Shown here: positions 12,387 to 23,833 of the stretch, piece after piece
How positions within the stretch are numbered: position 1 is the first letter of the stretch
Layout: every line of letters starts with the position of its first letter
Assembly: GCF_052857255.1 (NCBI RefSeq)
Contig: NW_027526678.1
Span: 88,809 to 152,808 of the forward strand
DNA: 64,000 nucleotides
Direction: 5' to 3'
Origin: Amblyomma americanum
Taxonomy: Eukaryota > Arthropoda > Arachnida > Ixodida > Ixodidae
Notes under the pieces: model-generated
What the model was told of the DNA's origin: nothing
The model's input: the letters and a program-made list of their open reading frames with translations, nothing else
Databases searched by the model: none
Position numbers and translations under genes: made by a program

Positions 12387-13368
12387 TGTAAAACCGATGT
12401 GTTCATATTTAGCTCGTTTCGGTCTAAAACAGCTTGTTTCGTTGTATTAAGCACGAATACATGCTTTTCGCGCAGTGATAAGAGAAAAAGTTTAGACGCG
12501 TATCAGAGGAACACTTGTAAAACCGATGTGTTGTGATTTGCACGTTTCGGTCTAAAACAGCTTGTTTCGTTGTATTAAGCAAGATTTGACGCGTATCAGA
12601 GGAACACTTGTAAAGCCGATGTGTTGTGATTTAGCTCGTTTCGGTCTAAAACAGCTTGTTTCGCTGTATTAAGCAGGAATACATGCTTTTCGCGCAGTTA
12701 TAAGAGAAAAAGTTTTAAAGGCATGTCACAGGGACACTTGTAAAACCGATGTGTTCAGATTTAGCTCGTTTCGGTCTAAAACAACTTGTTTCGTTGTATT
12801 AAGCACGAATACATGCTTTTCGCGCAGTTATAAGAGAAAAAGTTTAGACGCGTATCAGAGGAACACTTGTAAAACCGATGTGTTGTGATTTAGCTCGTTT
12901 CGGTCTAAAACAGCTTGTTTCGTTGTATTAAGCAAGAATACATGCTTTTCGCGCAGTTATAATAGAAAAAGATTTGACGCGTATCAGAGGAACACTTGTA
13001 AAGCCGATGTGTTGTGATTTAGCTCATTTCGGTCTAAAACAGCTTGTTTCGCTGTATTAAGCAGGAATACATGCTTTTCGCGCAGTTATAAGAGAAAAAG
13101 ATTTAAAGGCATGTCACAGGGACACTTGTAAAACCGATGTGTTCAGATTTACGCCGTTTCGGTCTAAAACAGCTTGTTTCGTTAGACTAAGCACGAATAC
13201 ATGCCTTTCGCGCAGTTATAAGAGAAAAAAGTTTTGACGCGTATCAGAGGAACACTTGTAAAACCGATGTGTTGTGATTTAGCTCGTTTCGGTCTAAGAC
13301 TGCTTGTTTCGCTGTATTAGGCAAGAATACGTGCTTTTCGCGCAGTTATAAGAGAAAAAGTTTTGACG

Positions 13369-13385
13369 AGTATCACGTGGATACT
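13369..13385. other. Inverted repeat with changed but still complementary arms
   Basis: AGTATC and GATACT pair exactly around ACGTG. In ordinary class 2 monomers the same place holds GTGTC and GACAC around ACAGG. Both arms have changed together, so the dyad is kept and lengthened to 6 bp. Other copies are at 10352-10368, 36289-36305, 39066-39082, 39193-39209, 41585-41601, 41712-41728, 44229-44245 and 46940-46956; the copy near 31622 has GATGCT and is damaged. Confidence 0.8.
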
Positions 13386-14180
13386 TGTAAAACCGATGCG
13401 TTCAGATACAGCTTGTTTCGGTCTAAAACAGCTTGTTTCGTCGTATTAAGCACGAATACATGCTTTTCGCGCAGTTATAAGAGAAAAAGATTTGACGCGT
13501 ATCAGAGAAACACTTGTAAAACCGATGTGTTGTGATTTAGCTCGTTTCGGTCTAAAACAGCTTGTTTCGTTGTATTAAGCAAGAATACATGCTTTTCGCG
13601 CAGTTATAAGAGAAAAAGATTTGACGCGTATCAGAGGAACACTTGTAAAACCGATGTGTTGTGATTTAGCTCGTTTCGGTCTAAAACAGCTTGTTTCGCT
13701 GTATTAAGCAAGAATACATGCTTTTCGCGCAGTTATAAGAGAAAAAGTTTTGACGCGTGTCACAGGGACACTTGTAAAACCGATGTGTTGTGATTTAGCT
13801 CGTTTCGGTCTAAAACAGCTTGTTTCGTTGTATTAGGCAAGATTTGACGCGTATCAGAGGAACACTTGTAAAGCCGATGTGTTGTGATTTAGCTCGTTTC
13901 GGTCTAAAACAGCTTGTTTCGCTGTATTAAGCAGGAATACATGCTTTTCGCGCAGTTATAAGAGAAAAAGATTTAAAGGCATGTCACAGGGACACTTGTA
14001 AAACCGATGTGTTCAGATTTACGCCGTTTCGGTCTAAAACAGCTTGTTTCGTTAGACTAAGCACGAATACATGCTTTTCGCGCAGTTATAAGAGAAAAAA
14101 GTTTTGACGCGTATCAGAGGAACACTTGTAAAACCGGTGTGTTGTGATTTAGCTCGTTTCGGTCTAAAACAGCTTGTTTC

Positions 14181-17064
14181 GTTGTATTAAGCAAGAATAC
14201 ATGCTTTTCGCGCAGTTATAAGAGAAAAAGTTTTGACGCGTATCACAGGGACACTTGTAAATCGATGTGTTCACATTTAGCTCGTTTCGGTCTAAAACAG
14301 CTTGTTTCGTTAGACTAAGCACGAATACATGCTTTTCGCGCAGTTATAAGAGAAAAAGTTTTGACGCGTGTCACAGGGACACTTGTAAAACCGATGTGTT
14401 CAAATTTAGCTCGTTTCGGTCTAAAACAACTTGTTTCGTTGTAATAAGCACGAATACATGCTTTTCGCGCAGTTATAAGAGAAAAACGTTTTGACGCGTA
14501 TCAGAGGAAGACTTTTAAAACCGATGTGTTGTGATTTAGCTCGTTTTGGTCTAAAACAGCTTGTTTCGCTGTGTTAAGCAAGAATACGTGCTTTTCGCGT
14601 AGTTATAAGAGAAAAAGTTTTGACGCGTGTCACAGGGACACTTGTAAAACCGATGTGTTCAGATCTAGCTCGTTTTGGTCTAAAACAGCTTGTTTCGCTG
14701 TATTAAGCAAGAATACGTGCTTTTCGCGTAGTTATAAGAGAAAAAGTTTTGACGCGTGTCACAGGGACACTTGTAAAACCGATGTGTTCAGATCTAGCTC
14801 GTTTTGGTGTAAAACAGCTTGTTTCGTTGTATTAAGCACGAATACATGCTTTTCGCGCAGTTATAAGCGAAAAAGTTTAGACGCGTATCAGAGGAACACT
14901 TGTAAAACCAATGTGTTCAGATTTACCTCGTTTCGGTCTAAAACAGCTTGTTTCGTTGAACTAAGCACGAATACATGCTTTTCGCGCAGTTATAAGAGAA
15001 AAAAGTTTTGACGCGTATCAGAGGAACACTTGTAAAACCGATGTGTTGTGATTTAGCTCGTTTCGGTCTAAAACAGCTTGTTTCGCTGTATTAAGCAAGA
15101 ATACATGCTTTTCGCGCAGTTATAAGAGAAAAAGTTTTGACGCGTGTCACAGGGACACTTGTAAAACCGATGTGTTCAGATTTAGCTCGTTTCGGTCTAA
15201 AACAGCTTGTTTCGTCGTATTAAGCACGAATACATGCTTTTCGCGCAGTTATAAGAGAAAAAGTTTAGACGCGTATCAGAGGAACACTTATAAAACCGAT
15301 GTGTTGTGATTTAGCTCGTTTCGGTCTAAAACAGCTTGTTTCGCTGTATTAAGCAAGAATACATGCTTTTCGCGCAGTTATAAGACGCGTGTCACAGAAC
15401 ACTTGTAAAACCGATGTGTTCATATTTAGCTCGTTTCGGTCTAAAACAGCTTGTTTCGTTGTATTAAGCACGAATACATGCTTTTCGCGCAGTGATAAGA
15501 GAAAAAGTTTAGACGCGTATCAGAGGAACACTTGTAAAACCGATGTGTTGTGATTTGCACGTTTCGGTCTAAAACAGCTTGTTTCGTTGTATTAAGCAAG
15601 ATTTGACGCGTATCAGAGGAACACTTGTAAAGCCGATGTGTTGTGATTTAGCTCGTTTCGGTCTAAAACAGCTTGTTTCGCTGTATTAAGCAGGAATACA
15701 TGCTTTTCGCGCAGTTATAAGAGAAAAAGTTTTGACGCGTGTCACAGGGACACTTGTAAAACCGATGTGTTCAGATTTAGCTCGTTTCGGTCTAAAACAG
15801 CTTGTTTCGTTGTATTAAGCACGAATACATGCTTTTCGCGCAGTTATAAGAGAAAAAGTTGACGCGTATCAGAGGAACACTAGTAAAACCGATGTGTTGT
15901 GATTTAGCTCGTTTCGGTCTAAAACAGCTTGTTTCGTTGTATTAAACAAGAATACATTCTTTTCGCGCAGTTATCAGAGAAAAAGTTTTGACGCGTATCA
16001 GAGGAACACTTGTAAAACCAATGTGTTCAGATTTACCTCGTTTCGGTCTAAAACAGCTTGTTTCGTTGAACTAAGCACGAATACATGCTTTTCGCGCAGT
16101 TATAGGAGAAAAAAGTTTTGACGCGTATCAGAGGAACACTTGTAAAACCGATGTGTTGTGATTTAGCTCGTTTCGGTCTAAAACAACTTGTTTCGCTGTA
16201 TTAAGCAAGAATACATGCTTTTCGCGCTGTTATAAGAGAAAAAGTTTTGACGCCTGTCACAGGGACACTTGTAAAACCGATGTGTTCAGATTTAGCTCGT
16301 TTCGGTCTAAAACAGCTTGTTTCGTCGTATTCAGCACGAATACATGCTTTTCGCGCAGTTATAAGAGAAAAAGTTTAGACGCGTATCAGAGAAACACTTG
16401 TATAACCGATGTGTTGTGATTTAGCTCGTTTCGGTCTAAAACAGCTTGTTTCGTTGTATTAAGCAAGAATACATGCTTTTCGCGCAGTTATAAGAGAAAA
16501 AGTTTTGACGCGTATCAGAGGAACACTTGTAAAACCGATGTGTTGTGATTTAGCTCGTTTCGGTCTAAAACAGCTTGTTTCGCTGTATTAAGCAAGAATA
16601 CATGCTTTTCGCGCAGTTATAGGAGAAAAAGTTTTGACGCGTGTCACAGGGACACTTGTAAAACCGATGTGTTGTGATTTAGCTCGTTTCGGTCTAAAAC
16701 AGCTTGTTTCGTTGTATTAAGCAAGATTTGACGCGTATCAGAGGAACACTTGTAAAGCCGATGTGTTGTGATTTAGCTAGTTTCTGTCTAAAACAGCTTG
16801 TTTCGCTGTATTAAGCAGGAATACATGCTTTTCGCGCAGTTATAAGAGAAAAAGTTTTAAAGGCATGTCACAGGGACACTTGTAAAACCGATGTGTTCAG
16901 ATTTACCACGTTTCGGTCTAAAACAGCTTGTTTCTTTAGACTAAGCACGAATACATGCTTTTCGCGCAGTTATAAGAGAAAAAAGTTTTGACGCGTATCA
17001 GAGGAACACTTGTAAAACCGATGTGTTGTGATTTAGCTCGTTTCGGTCTAAAACAGCTTGTTTC
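14181..17064 (+). repeat. HOR unit A6, chimeric (about 23 monomers, 2884 bp)
   Basis: The left part, to about 15720, follows A5 (doubled GTTAAGCAAGAATACGTGC-type monomers, shortened TTATAAGACGCG monomer). The right part follows A2/A3 (AGTTGACGCGTATC with CACTAGTAAAACC at about 15855, and ATCAGAGAAACAC at about 16384). The switch is near 15720-15740, where TTTTGACGCGTGTCACAG stands in place of the expected TTTTAAAGGCATGTCACAG. Deleted 94-bp copies are at 15586-15679 and 16711-16804. Confidence 0.8.
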
Positions 17065-19351
17065 GTTGTATTAAGCAAGAATACATGCTTTTCGCGCAGT
17101 TATAAGAGAAAAAGTTTTGACGCGTTTCACAGGGACACTTGTAAATCGATGTGTTCACATTTAGCTCGTTTCGGTCTAAAACAGCTTGTTTCGTTAGACT
17201 AAGCACGAATACATGCTTTTCGCGCAGTTATAAGAGAAAACGTTTTGACGCGTGTCACAGGGACACTTGTAAAACCGATGTGTTCAAATTTAGCTCGTTT
17301 CGGTCTAAAACAACTTGTTTCGTTGTAATAAGCACGAATACATGCTTTTCGCGCAGTTATAAGAGAAAAACGTTTTGACGCGTATCAGAGGAAGACTTGT
17401 AAAACCGATGTGTTGTGATTTAGCTCGTTTCGGTCTAAAACAGCTCGTTTCGCTGTAGTAAGCAAGAATACATGCTTTTCGCGCAGTTATAAGACAAAAA
17501 GTTTTGACGCGTGTCACAGGGACACTTGTGAAACAGATGTGCTCAGATTTACCTCGTTTCGGTCTAAAACAGCTTGTTTCGTTGAACTAAGCACGAATAC
17601 ATGCTTTTCGCGCAGTTATAAGAGAAAAAAGTTTTGACGCGTATCAGAGGATCACTTGTAAAACCGATGTGTTGCGATTTAGCTCGTTTCGGTCTAAAAC
17701 AGCTTGCTTCTTTGTATTAAGCAAGAATACATGCTTTTCGCGCAGTTATAAGAGAAAAAGTTTTGACGCGTATCAGAGGAACACTTGTAAAACCGATGTG
17801 TTGTGATTTACCTCGTTTCGGTCTAAAACAGCTTGTTTCGTTGTATTAAGCACGAATACATGCTTTTCGCGCAGTTATAAGAGAAAAAGTTTAGACGCGT
17901 ATCAGAGGAACACTTGTAAAACCGAGGTGTTGTGATTTAGCTCGTTTCGGTCTAAAACAGCTTGTTTCGTTGTATTAAGCAAGAATACATGCTTTTCGCG
18001 CAGTTATAAGAGAAAAAGTTTTGACGCGTATCAGAGGAACACTTGTAAAACCGATGTGTTGTGATTTAGCTAGTTTCGGTCTAAAACAGCTTGTTTCGCT
18101 GTATTAAGCAAGAATACATGCTTTTCGCGCAGTTATAAGAGAAAAAGTTTTGACGCGTGTCACAGGGACAATTGTAAAACCGATGTGTTCAGATTTACCT
18201 CGTTTCGGTCTAAAACAGCTTGTTTCGTTGTATTAAGCACGAATACATGCTTTTCGCGCAGTTATAAGAGAAAAAGTTGACGCGTATCAGAGGAACACTA
18301 GTGAAACCGATGTGTTGTGATTTAGCTCGTTTCGGTCTAAAACAGCTTGTTTCGTTGTATTAAACAAGAATACATTCTTTTCGCGCAGTTATCAGAGAAA
18401 AAGTTTTGACGCGTATCAGAGGAACACTTGTAAAACCAATGTGTTCAGATTTACCTCGTTTCGGTCTAAAACAGCTTGTTTCGTTGAACTAAGCACGAAT
18501 ACATGCTTTTCGCGCAGTTATAGGAGAAAAAAGTTTTGACGCGTATCAGAGGAACACTTGTAAAACCGATGTGTTGTGATTTAGCTCGTTTCGGTCTAAA
18601 ACAACTTGTTTCGCTGTATTAAGCAAGAATACATGCTTTTCGCGCTGTTATAAGAGAAAAAGTTTTGACGCGTGTCACAGGGACACTTGTAAAACCGATG
18701 TGTTCAGATTTAGCTCGTTTCGGTCTAAAACAGCTTGTTTCGTTGTATTAAGCAAGAATACATGCTTTTCGCGCAGTTATAAGAGAAAAAGTTTTGACGC
18801 GTATCAGAGGAACACTTGTAAAACCGATGTGTTGTGATTTAGCTCGTTTCGGTCTAAAACAGCTTGTTTCGCTGTATTAAGCAAGAATACATGCTTTTCG
18901 CGCAGTTATAAGAGAAAAAGTTTTGACGCGTGTCACAGGGACACTTGTAAAACCGATGTGTTGTGATTTAGCTCGTTTAGGTCTAAAACAGCTTGTTTCG
19001 TTGTATTAAGCAAGATTTGACGCGTATCAGAGGAACACTTGTAAAGCCGATGTGTTGTGATTTAGCTCGTTTCGGTCTAAAACAGCTTGTTTCGCTGTAT
19101 TAAGCAGGAATACATGCTTTTCGCGCAGTTATAAGAGAAAAAGTTTAAAGGCATGTCACAGGGACACTTGTAAAACCGATGTGTTCAGATTTACCACGTT
19201 TCGGTCTAAAACAGCTTGTTTCGTTAGACTAGCACGAATACATGCTTTTCGCGCAGTTATAAGAGAAAAAAGTTTTGACGCGTATCAGAGGAACACTTGT
19301 AAAACCGATGTGTTGTGATTTAGCTCGTTTCGGTCTAAAACAGCTTGTTTC
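17065..19351 (+). repeat. HOR unit A7 (18-mer, 2287 bp)
   Basis: Same 18-monomer order as A1 and A9. The change AGCTTGCTTCTTTG at 17701 is shared with A9 (22182) but not A1 (GCTTGTTTCTTTG), so A7 and A9 are the closer pair. Deleted copy at 19000-19093. Confidence 0.87.
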
Positions 19352-21545
19352 GTTGTATTAAGCAAGAATACATGCTTTTCGCGCAGTTATAAGAGAAAAA
19401 GTTTTGACGCGTTTCACAGGGACACTTGTAAATCGATGTGTTCACATTTAGCTCGTTTCGGTCTAAAACAGCTTGTTTCGTTAGACTAAGCACGAATACA
19501 TGCTTTTCGCGCAGTTATAAGAGAAAAAGTTTTGACGCGTGTCACAGGGACACTTGTAAATCCGATGTGTTCAAATTTAGCTCGTTTCGGTCTAAAACAA
19601 CTTGTTTCGTTGTAATAAGCACGAATACATGCTTTTCGCGCAGTTATAAGAGAAAAACGTTTTGACGCGTATCAGAGGAAGACTTGTAAAACCGATGTGT
19701 TGTGATTTAGCTCGTTTTGGTCTAAAACAGCTTGTTTCGCTGTGTTAAGCAAGAATACGTGCTTTTCGCGTAGTTATAAGAGAAAAAGTTTTGACGCGTG
19801 TCACAGGGACACTTGTAAAACCGATGTGTTCAGATCTAGCTCGTTTTGGTGTAAAACAGCTTGTTTCGTTGTATTAAGCACGAATACATGCTTTTCGCGC
19901 AGTTATAAGCGAAAAAGTTTAGACGCGTATCAGAGGAACACTTGTAAAACCGATGTGTTGTGATTTAGCTCGTTTCGGTCTAAAACAGCTTGTTTCGTTG
20001 TATTAAGCAAGAATACATGCTTTTCGCGCAGTTATAAGAGAAAAAGTTTTGACGCGTATCAGAGGAACACTTGTAAAACCGATGTGTTGTGATTTAGCTC
20101 GTTTCGGTCTAAAACAGCTTGTTTCGTTGTATTAAGCAAGAATACATGCTTTTCGCGCAGTTATAAGAAAAAAATTTTGGACGCGTATCAGAGGAACACT
20201 TGTAAAACCGATGTGTTGTGATTTAGCTCGTTTCGGTCTAAAACAGCTCGTTTCGCTGTAGTAAGCAAGAATACATGCTTTTCGCGCAGTTATAAGACAA
20301 AAAGTTTTGACGCCTGTCACAGGGACACTTGTGAAACAGATGTGCTCAGATTTACCTCGTTTCGGTCTAAAACAGCTTGTTTCGTTGAACTAAGCACGAA
20401 TACATGCTTTTCGCGCAGTTATAAGAGAAAAAAGTTTTGACGCGTATCAGAGGATCACTTGTAAAACCGATGTGTTGCGATTTAGCTCGTTTCGGTCTAA
20501 AACAGCTTGTTTCTTTGTATTAAGCAAGAATACATGCTTTTCGCGCAGTTATAAGAGAAAAAGTTTTGACGCGTATCAGAGGAACACTTTGTAAAACCGA
20601 TGTGTTGTGATTTACCTCGTTTCGGTCTAAAACAGCTTGTTTCGTTGTATTAAGCACGAATACATGCTTTTCGCGCAGTTATAAGAGAAAAAGTTTAGAC
20701 GCGTATCAGAGGAACACTTGTAAAACCGAGGTGTTGTGATTTAGCTCGTTTCGGTCTAAAACAGCTTGTTTCGTTGTATTAAGCAAGAATACATGCTTTT
20801 CGCGCAGTTATAAGAGAAAAAGTTTTGACGCGTATCAGAGGAACACTTGTAAAACCGATGTGTTGTGATTTAGCTAGTTTCGGTCTAAAACAGCTTGTTT
20901 CGCTGTATTAAGCAAGAATACATGCTTTTCGCGCAGTTATAAGAGAAAAAGTTTTGACGCGTGTCACAGGGACACTTGTAAAACCGATGTGTTCAGATTT
21001 AGCTCGTTTCGGTCTAAAACAGCTTGTTTCGTTGTATTAAGCACGAATACATGCTTTTCGCGCAGTTATAAGAGAAAAAGTTGACGCGTATCAGAGGAAC
21101 ACTAGTAAAACCGATGTGTTGTGATTTAGCTCGTTTCGGTCTAAAACAGCTTGTTTCGTTGTATTAAACAAGAATACATTCTTTTCGCGCAGTTATCAGA
21201 GAAAAAGTTTTGACGCGTATCAGAGGAACACTTGTAAAACCAATGTGTTCAGATTTACCTCGTTTCGGTCTAAAACAGCTTGTTTCGTTGAACTAAGCAC
21301 GAATACATGCTTTTCGCGCAGTTATAGGAGAAAAAAGTTTTGACGCGTATCAGAGGAACACTTGTAAAACCGATGTGTTGTGATTTAGCTCGTTTCGGTC
21401 TAAAACAACTTGTTTCGCTGTATTAAGTAAGAATACATGCTTTACGCGCTGTTATAAGAGAAAAAGTTTTGACGCGTGTCACAGGGACACTTGTAAAACC
21501 GATGTGTTCAGATTTAGCTCGTTTCGGTCTAAAACAGCTTGTTTC
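19352..21545 (+). repeat. HOR unit A8, truncated (17 monomers, 2194 bp)
   Basis: Follows A10 from its start until the GTCGTATTAAGCACG monomer, then switches within that monomer into the marker monomer of A9. It therefore lacks the last six monomers of the 23-mer, including the 94-bp copy. The change CGCCTGTCAC at 20311 is shared with A10 (24793). A private change TAAATCCGATG is at about 19558. Confidence 0.86.
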
Positions 21546-23833
21546 GTCGTATTAAGCACGAATACATGCTTTTCGCGCAGTTATAAGAGAAAAAGTTTTG
21601 ACGCGTTTCACAGGGACACTTGTAAATCGATGTGTTCACATTTAGCTCGTTTCGGTCTAAAACAGCTTGTTTCGTTAGACTAAGCACGAATACATGCTTT
21701 TCGCGCAGTTATAAGAGAAAAAGTTTTGACGCGTGTCACAGGGACACTTGTAAAACCGATGTGTTCAAATTTAGCTCGTTTCGGTCTAAAACAACTTGTT
21801 TCGTTGTAATAAGCACGAATACATGCTTTTCGCGCAGTTATAAGAGAAAAACGTTTTGACGCGTATCAGAGGAAGACTTGTAAAACCGATGTGTTGTGAT
21901 TTAGCTCGTTTCGGTCTAAAACAGCTCGTTTCGCTGTAGTAAGCAAGAATACATGCTTTTCGCGCAGTTATAAGACAAAAAGTTTTGACGCGTGTCACAG
22001 GGACACTTGTGAAACAGATGTGCTCAGATTTACCTCGTTTCGGTCTAAAACAGCTTGTTTCGTTGAACTAAGCACGAATACATGCTTTTCGCGCAGTTAT
22101 AAGAGAAAAAAGTTTTGACGCGTATCAGAGGATCACTTGTAAAACCGATGTGTTGCGATTTAGCTCGTTTCGGTCTAAAACAGCTTGCTTCTTTGTATTA
22201 AGCAAGAATACATGCTTTTCGCGCAGTTATAAGAGAAAAAGTTTTGACGCGTATCAGAGGAACACTTGTAAAACCGATGTGTTGTGATTTACCTCGTTTC
22301 GGTCTAAAACAGCTTGTTTCGTTGTATTAAGCACGAATACATGCTTTTCGCGCAGTTATAAGAGAAAAAGTTTAGACGCGTATCAGAGGAACACTTGTAA
22401 AACCGAGGTGTTGTGATTTAGCTCGTTTCGGTCTAAAACAGCTTGTTTCGTTGTATTAAGCAAGAATACATGCTTTTCGCGCAGTTATAAGAGAAAAAGT
22501 TTTGACGCGTATCAGAGGAACACTTGTAAAACCGATGTGTTGTGATTTAGCTAGTTTCGGTCTAAAACAGCTTGTTTCGCTGTATTAAGCAAGAATACAT
22601 GCTTTTCGCGCAGTTATAAGAGAAAAAGTTTTGACGCGTGTCACAGGGACAATTGTAAAACCGATGTGTTCAGATTTACCTCGTTTCGGTCTAAAACAGC
22701 TTGTTTCGTTGTATTAAGCACGAATACATGCTTTTCGCGCAGTTATAAGAGAAAAAGTTGACGCGTATCAGAGGAACACTAGTGAAACCGATGTGTTGTG
22801 ATTTAGCTCGTTTCGGTCTAAAACAGCTTGTTTCGTTGTATTAAACAAGAATACATTCTTTTCGCGCAGTTATCAGAGAAAAAGTTTTGACGCGTATCAG
22901 AGGAACACTTGTAAAACCAATGTGTTCAGATTTACCTCGTTTCGGTCTAAAACAGCTTGTTTCGTTGAACTAAGCACGAATACATGCTTTTCGCGCAGTT
23001 ATAGGAGAAAAAAGTTTTGACGCGTATCAGAGGAACACTTGTAAAACCGATGTGTTGTGATTTAGCTCGTTTCGGTCTAAAACAACTTGTTTCGCTGTAT
23101 TAAGCAAGAATACATGCTTTTCGCGCTGTTATAAGAGAAAAAGTTTTGACGCGTGTCACAGGGACACTTGTAAAACCGATGTGTTCAGATTTAGCTCGTT
23201 TCGGTCTAAAACAGCTTGTTTCGTTGTATTAAGCAAGAATACATGCTTTTCGCGCAGTTATAAGAGAAAAAGTTTTGACGCGTATCAGAGGAACACTTGT
23301 AAAACCGATGTGTTGTGATTTAGCTCGTTTCGGTCTAAAACAGCTTGTTTCGCTGTATTAAGCAAGAATACATGCTTTTCGCGCAGTTATAAGAGAAAAA
23401 GTTTTGACGCGTGTCACAGGGACACTTGTAAAACCGATGTGTTGTGATTTAGCTCGTTTAGGTCTAAAACAGCTTGTTTCGTTGTATTAAGCAAGATTTG
23501 ACGCGTATCAGAGGAACACTTGTAAAGCCGATGTGTTGTGATTTAGCTCGTTTCGGTCTAAAACAGCTTGTTTCGCTGTATTAAGCAGGAATACATGCTT
23601 TTCGCGCAGTTATAAGAGAAAAAGTTTTAAAGGCATGTCACAGGGACACTTGTAAAACCGATGTGTTCAGATTTACCACGTTTCGGTCTAAAACAGCTTG
23701 TTTCGTTAGACTAGCACGAATACATGCTTTTCGCGCAGTTATAAGAGAAAAAAGTTTTGACGCGTATCAGAGGAACACTTGTAAAACCGATGTGTTGTGA
23801 TTTAGCTCGTTTCGGTCTAAAACAGCTTGTTTC
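21546..23833 (+). repeat. HOR unit A9 (18-mer, 2288 bp)
   Basis: Same order as A1 and A7. The first monomer is a hybrid (GTCGTATTAAGCACG start joined to the TTTCACAG marker) made at the A8 breakpoint. Deleted copy at 23481-23574. Confidence 0.87.

Larger units (their letters stand above)
1..13400 (+). repeat. Segmental block A1-A5, left copy
   Basis: Five consecutive HOR units recur in the same order as A9-A13 (21546 to about 34630). Offsets are 21,545 bp through A1-A3, 21,028 bp at the start of A4 and 21,270 bp at A5; the changes come from a 517-bp loss in A11 and a 242-bp difference between A4 and A12. Shared rare marks are the 101-bp marker monomer (8159/29187), TAAATTGATG (11241/32511) and GTGTCCCAG (about 12373/33643). 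The right-hand end is approximate because A13 diverges after about 33660. Confidence 0.8.
11164..14180 (+). repeat. HOR unit A5 (about 24 monomers, 3017 bp)
   Basis: The marker monomer carries TAAATTGATG, shared only with A13. It contains 94-bp copies at 12569-12662 and 13827-13920, and a shortened monomer around 12360-12385 where TTATAAG runs straight into ACGCGTGTCCCAGAACAC. A copy with AGTATCACGTGGATACT is at 13369-13385. Best match is A13, offset 21,270 bp, up to about 33660. Confidence 0.82.
17065..21545 (+). repeat. 4,481-bp tandem duplication, first copy (A7-A8)
   Basis: A7 and truncated A8 repeat 21546-26026 at a constant offset of 4,481-4,482 bp. Two changes absent from A1-A2 are common to both copies: GCTTGCTTC (17703/22184) and CGCCTGTC (20311/24793). 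The breakpoint lies in the monomer straddling 21546, where a GTCGTATTAAGCACG start is joined to the marker end. Confidence 0.86.
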
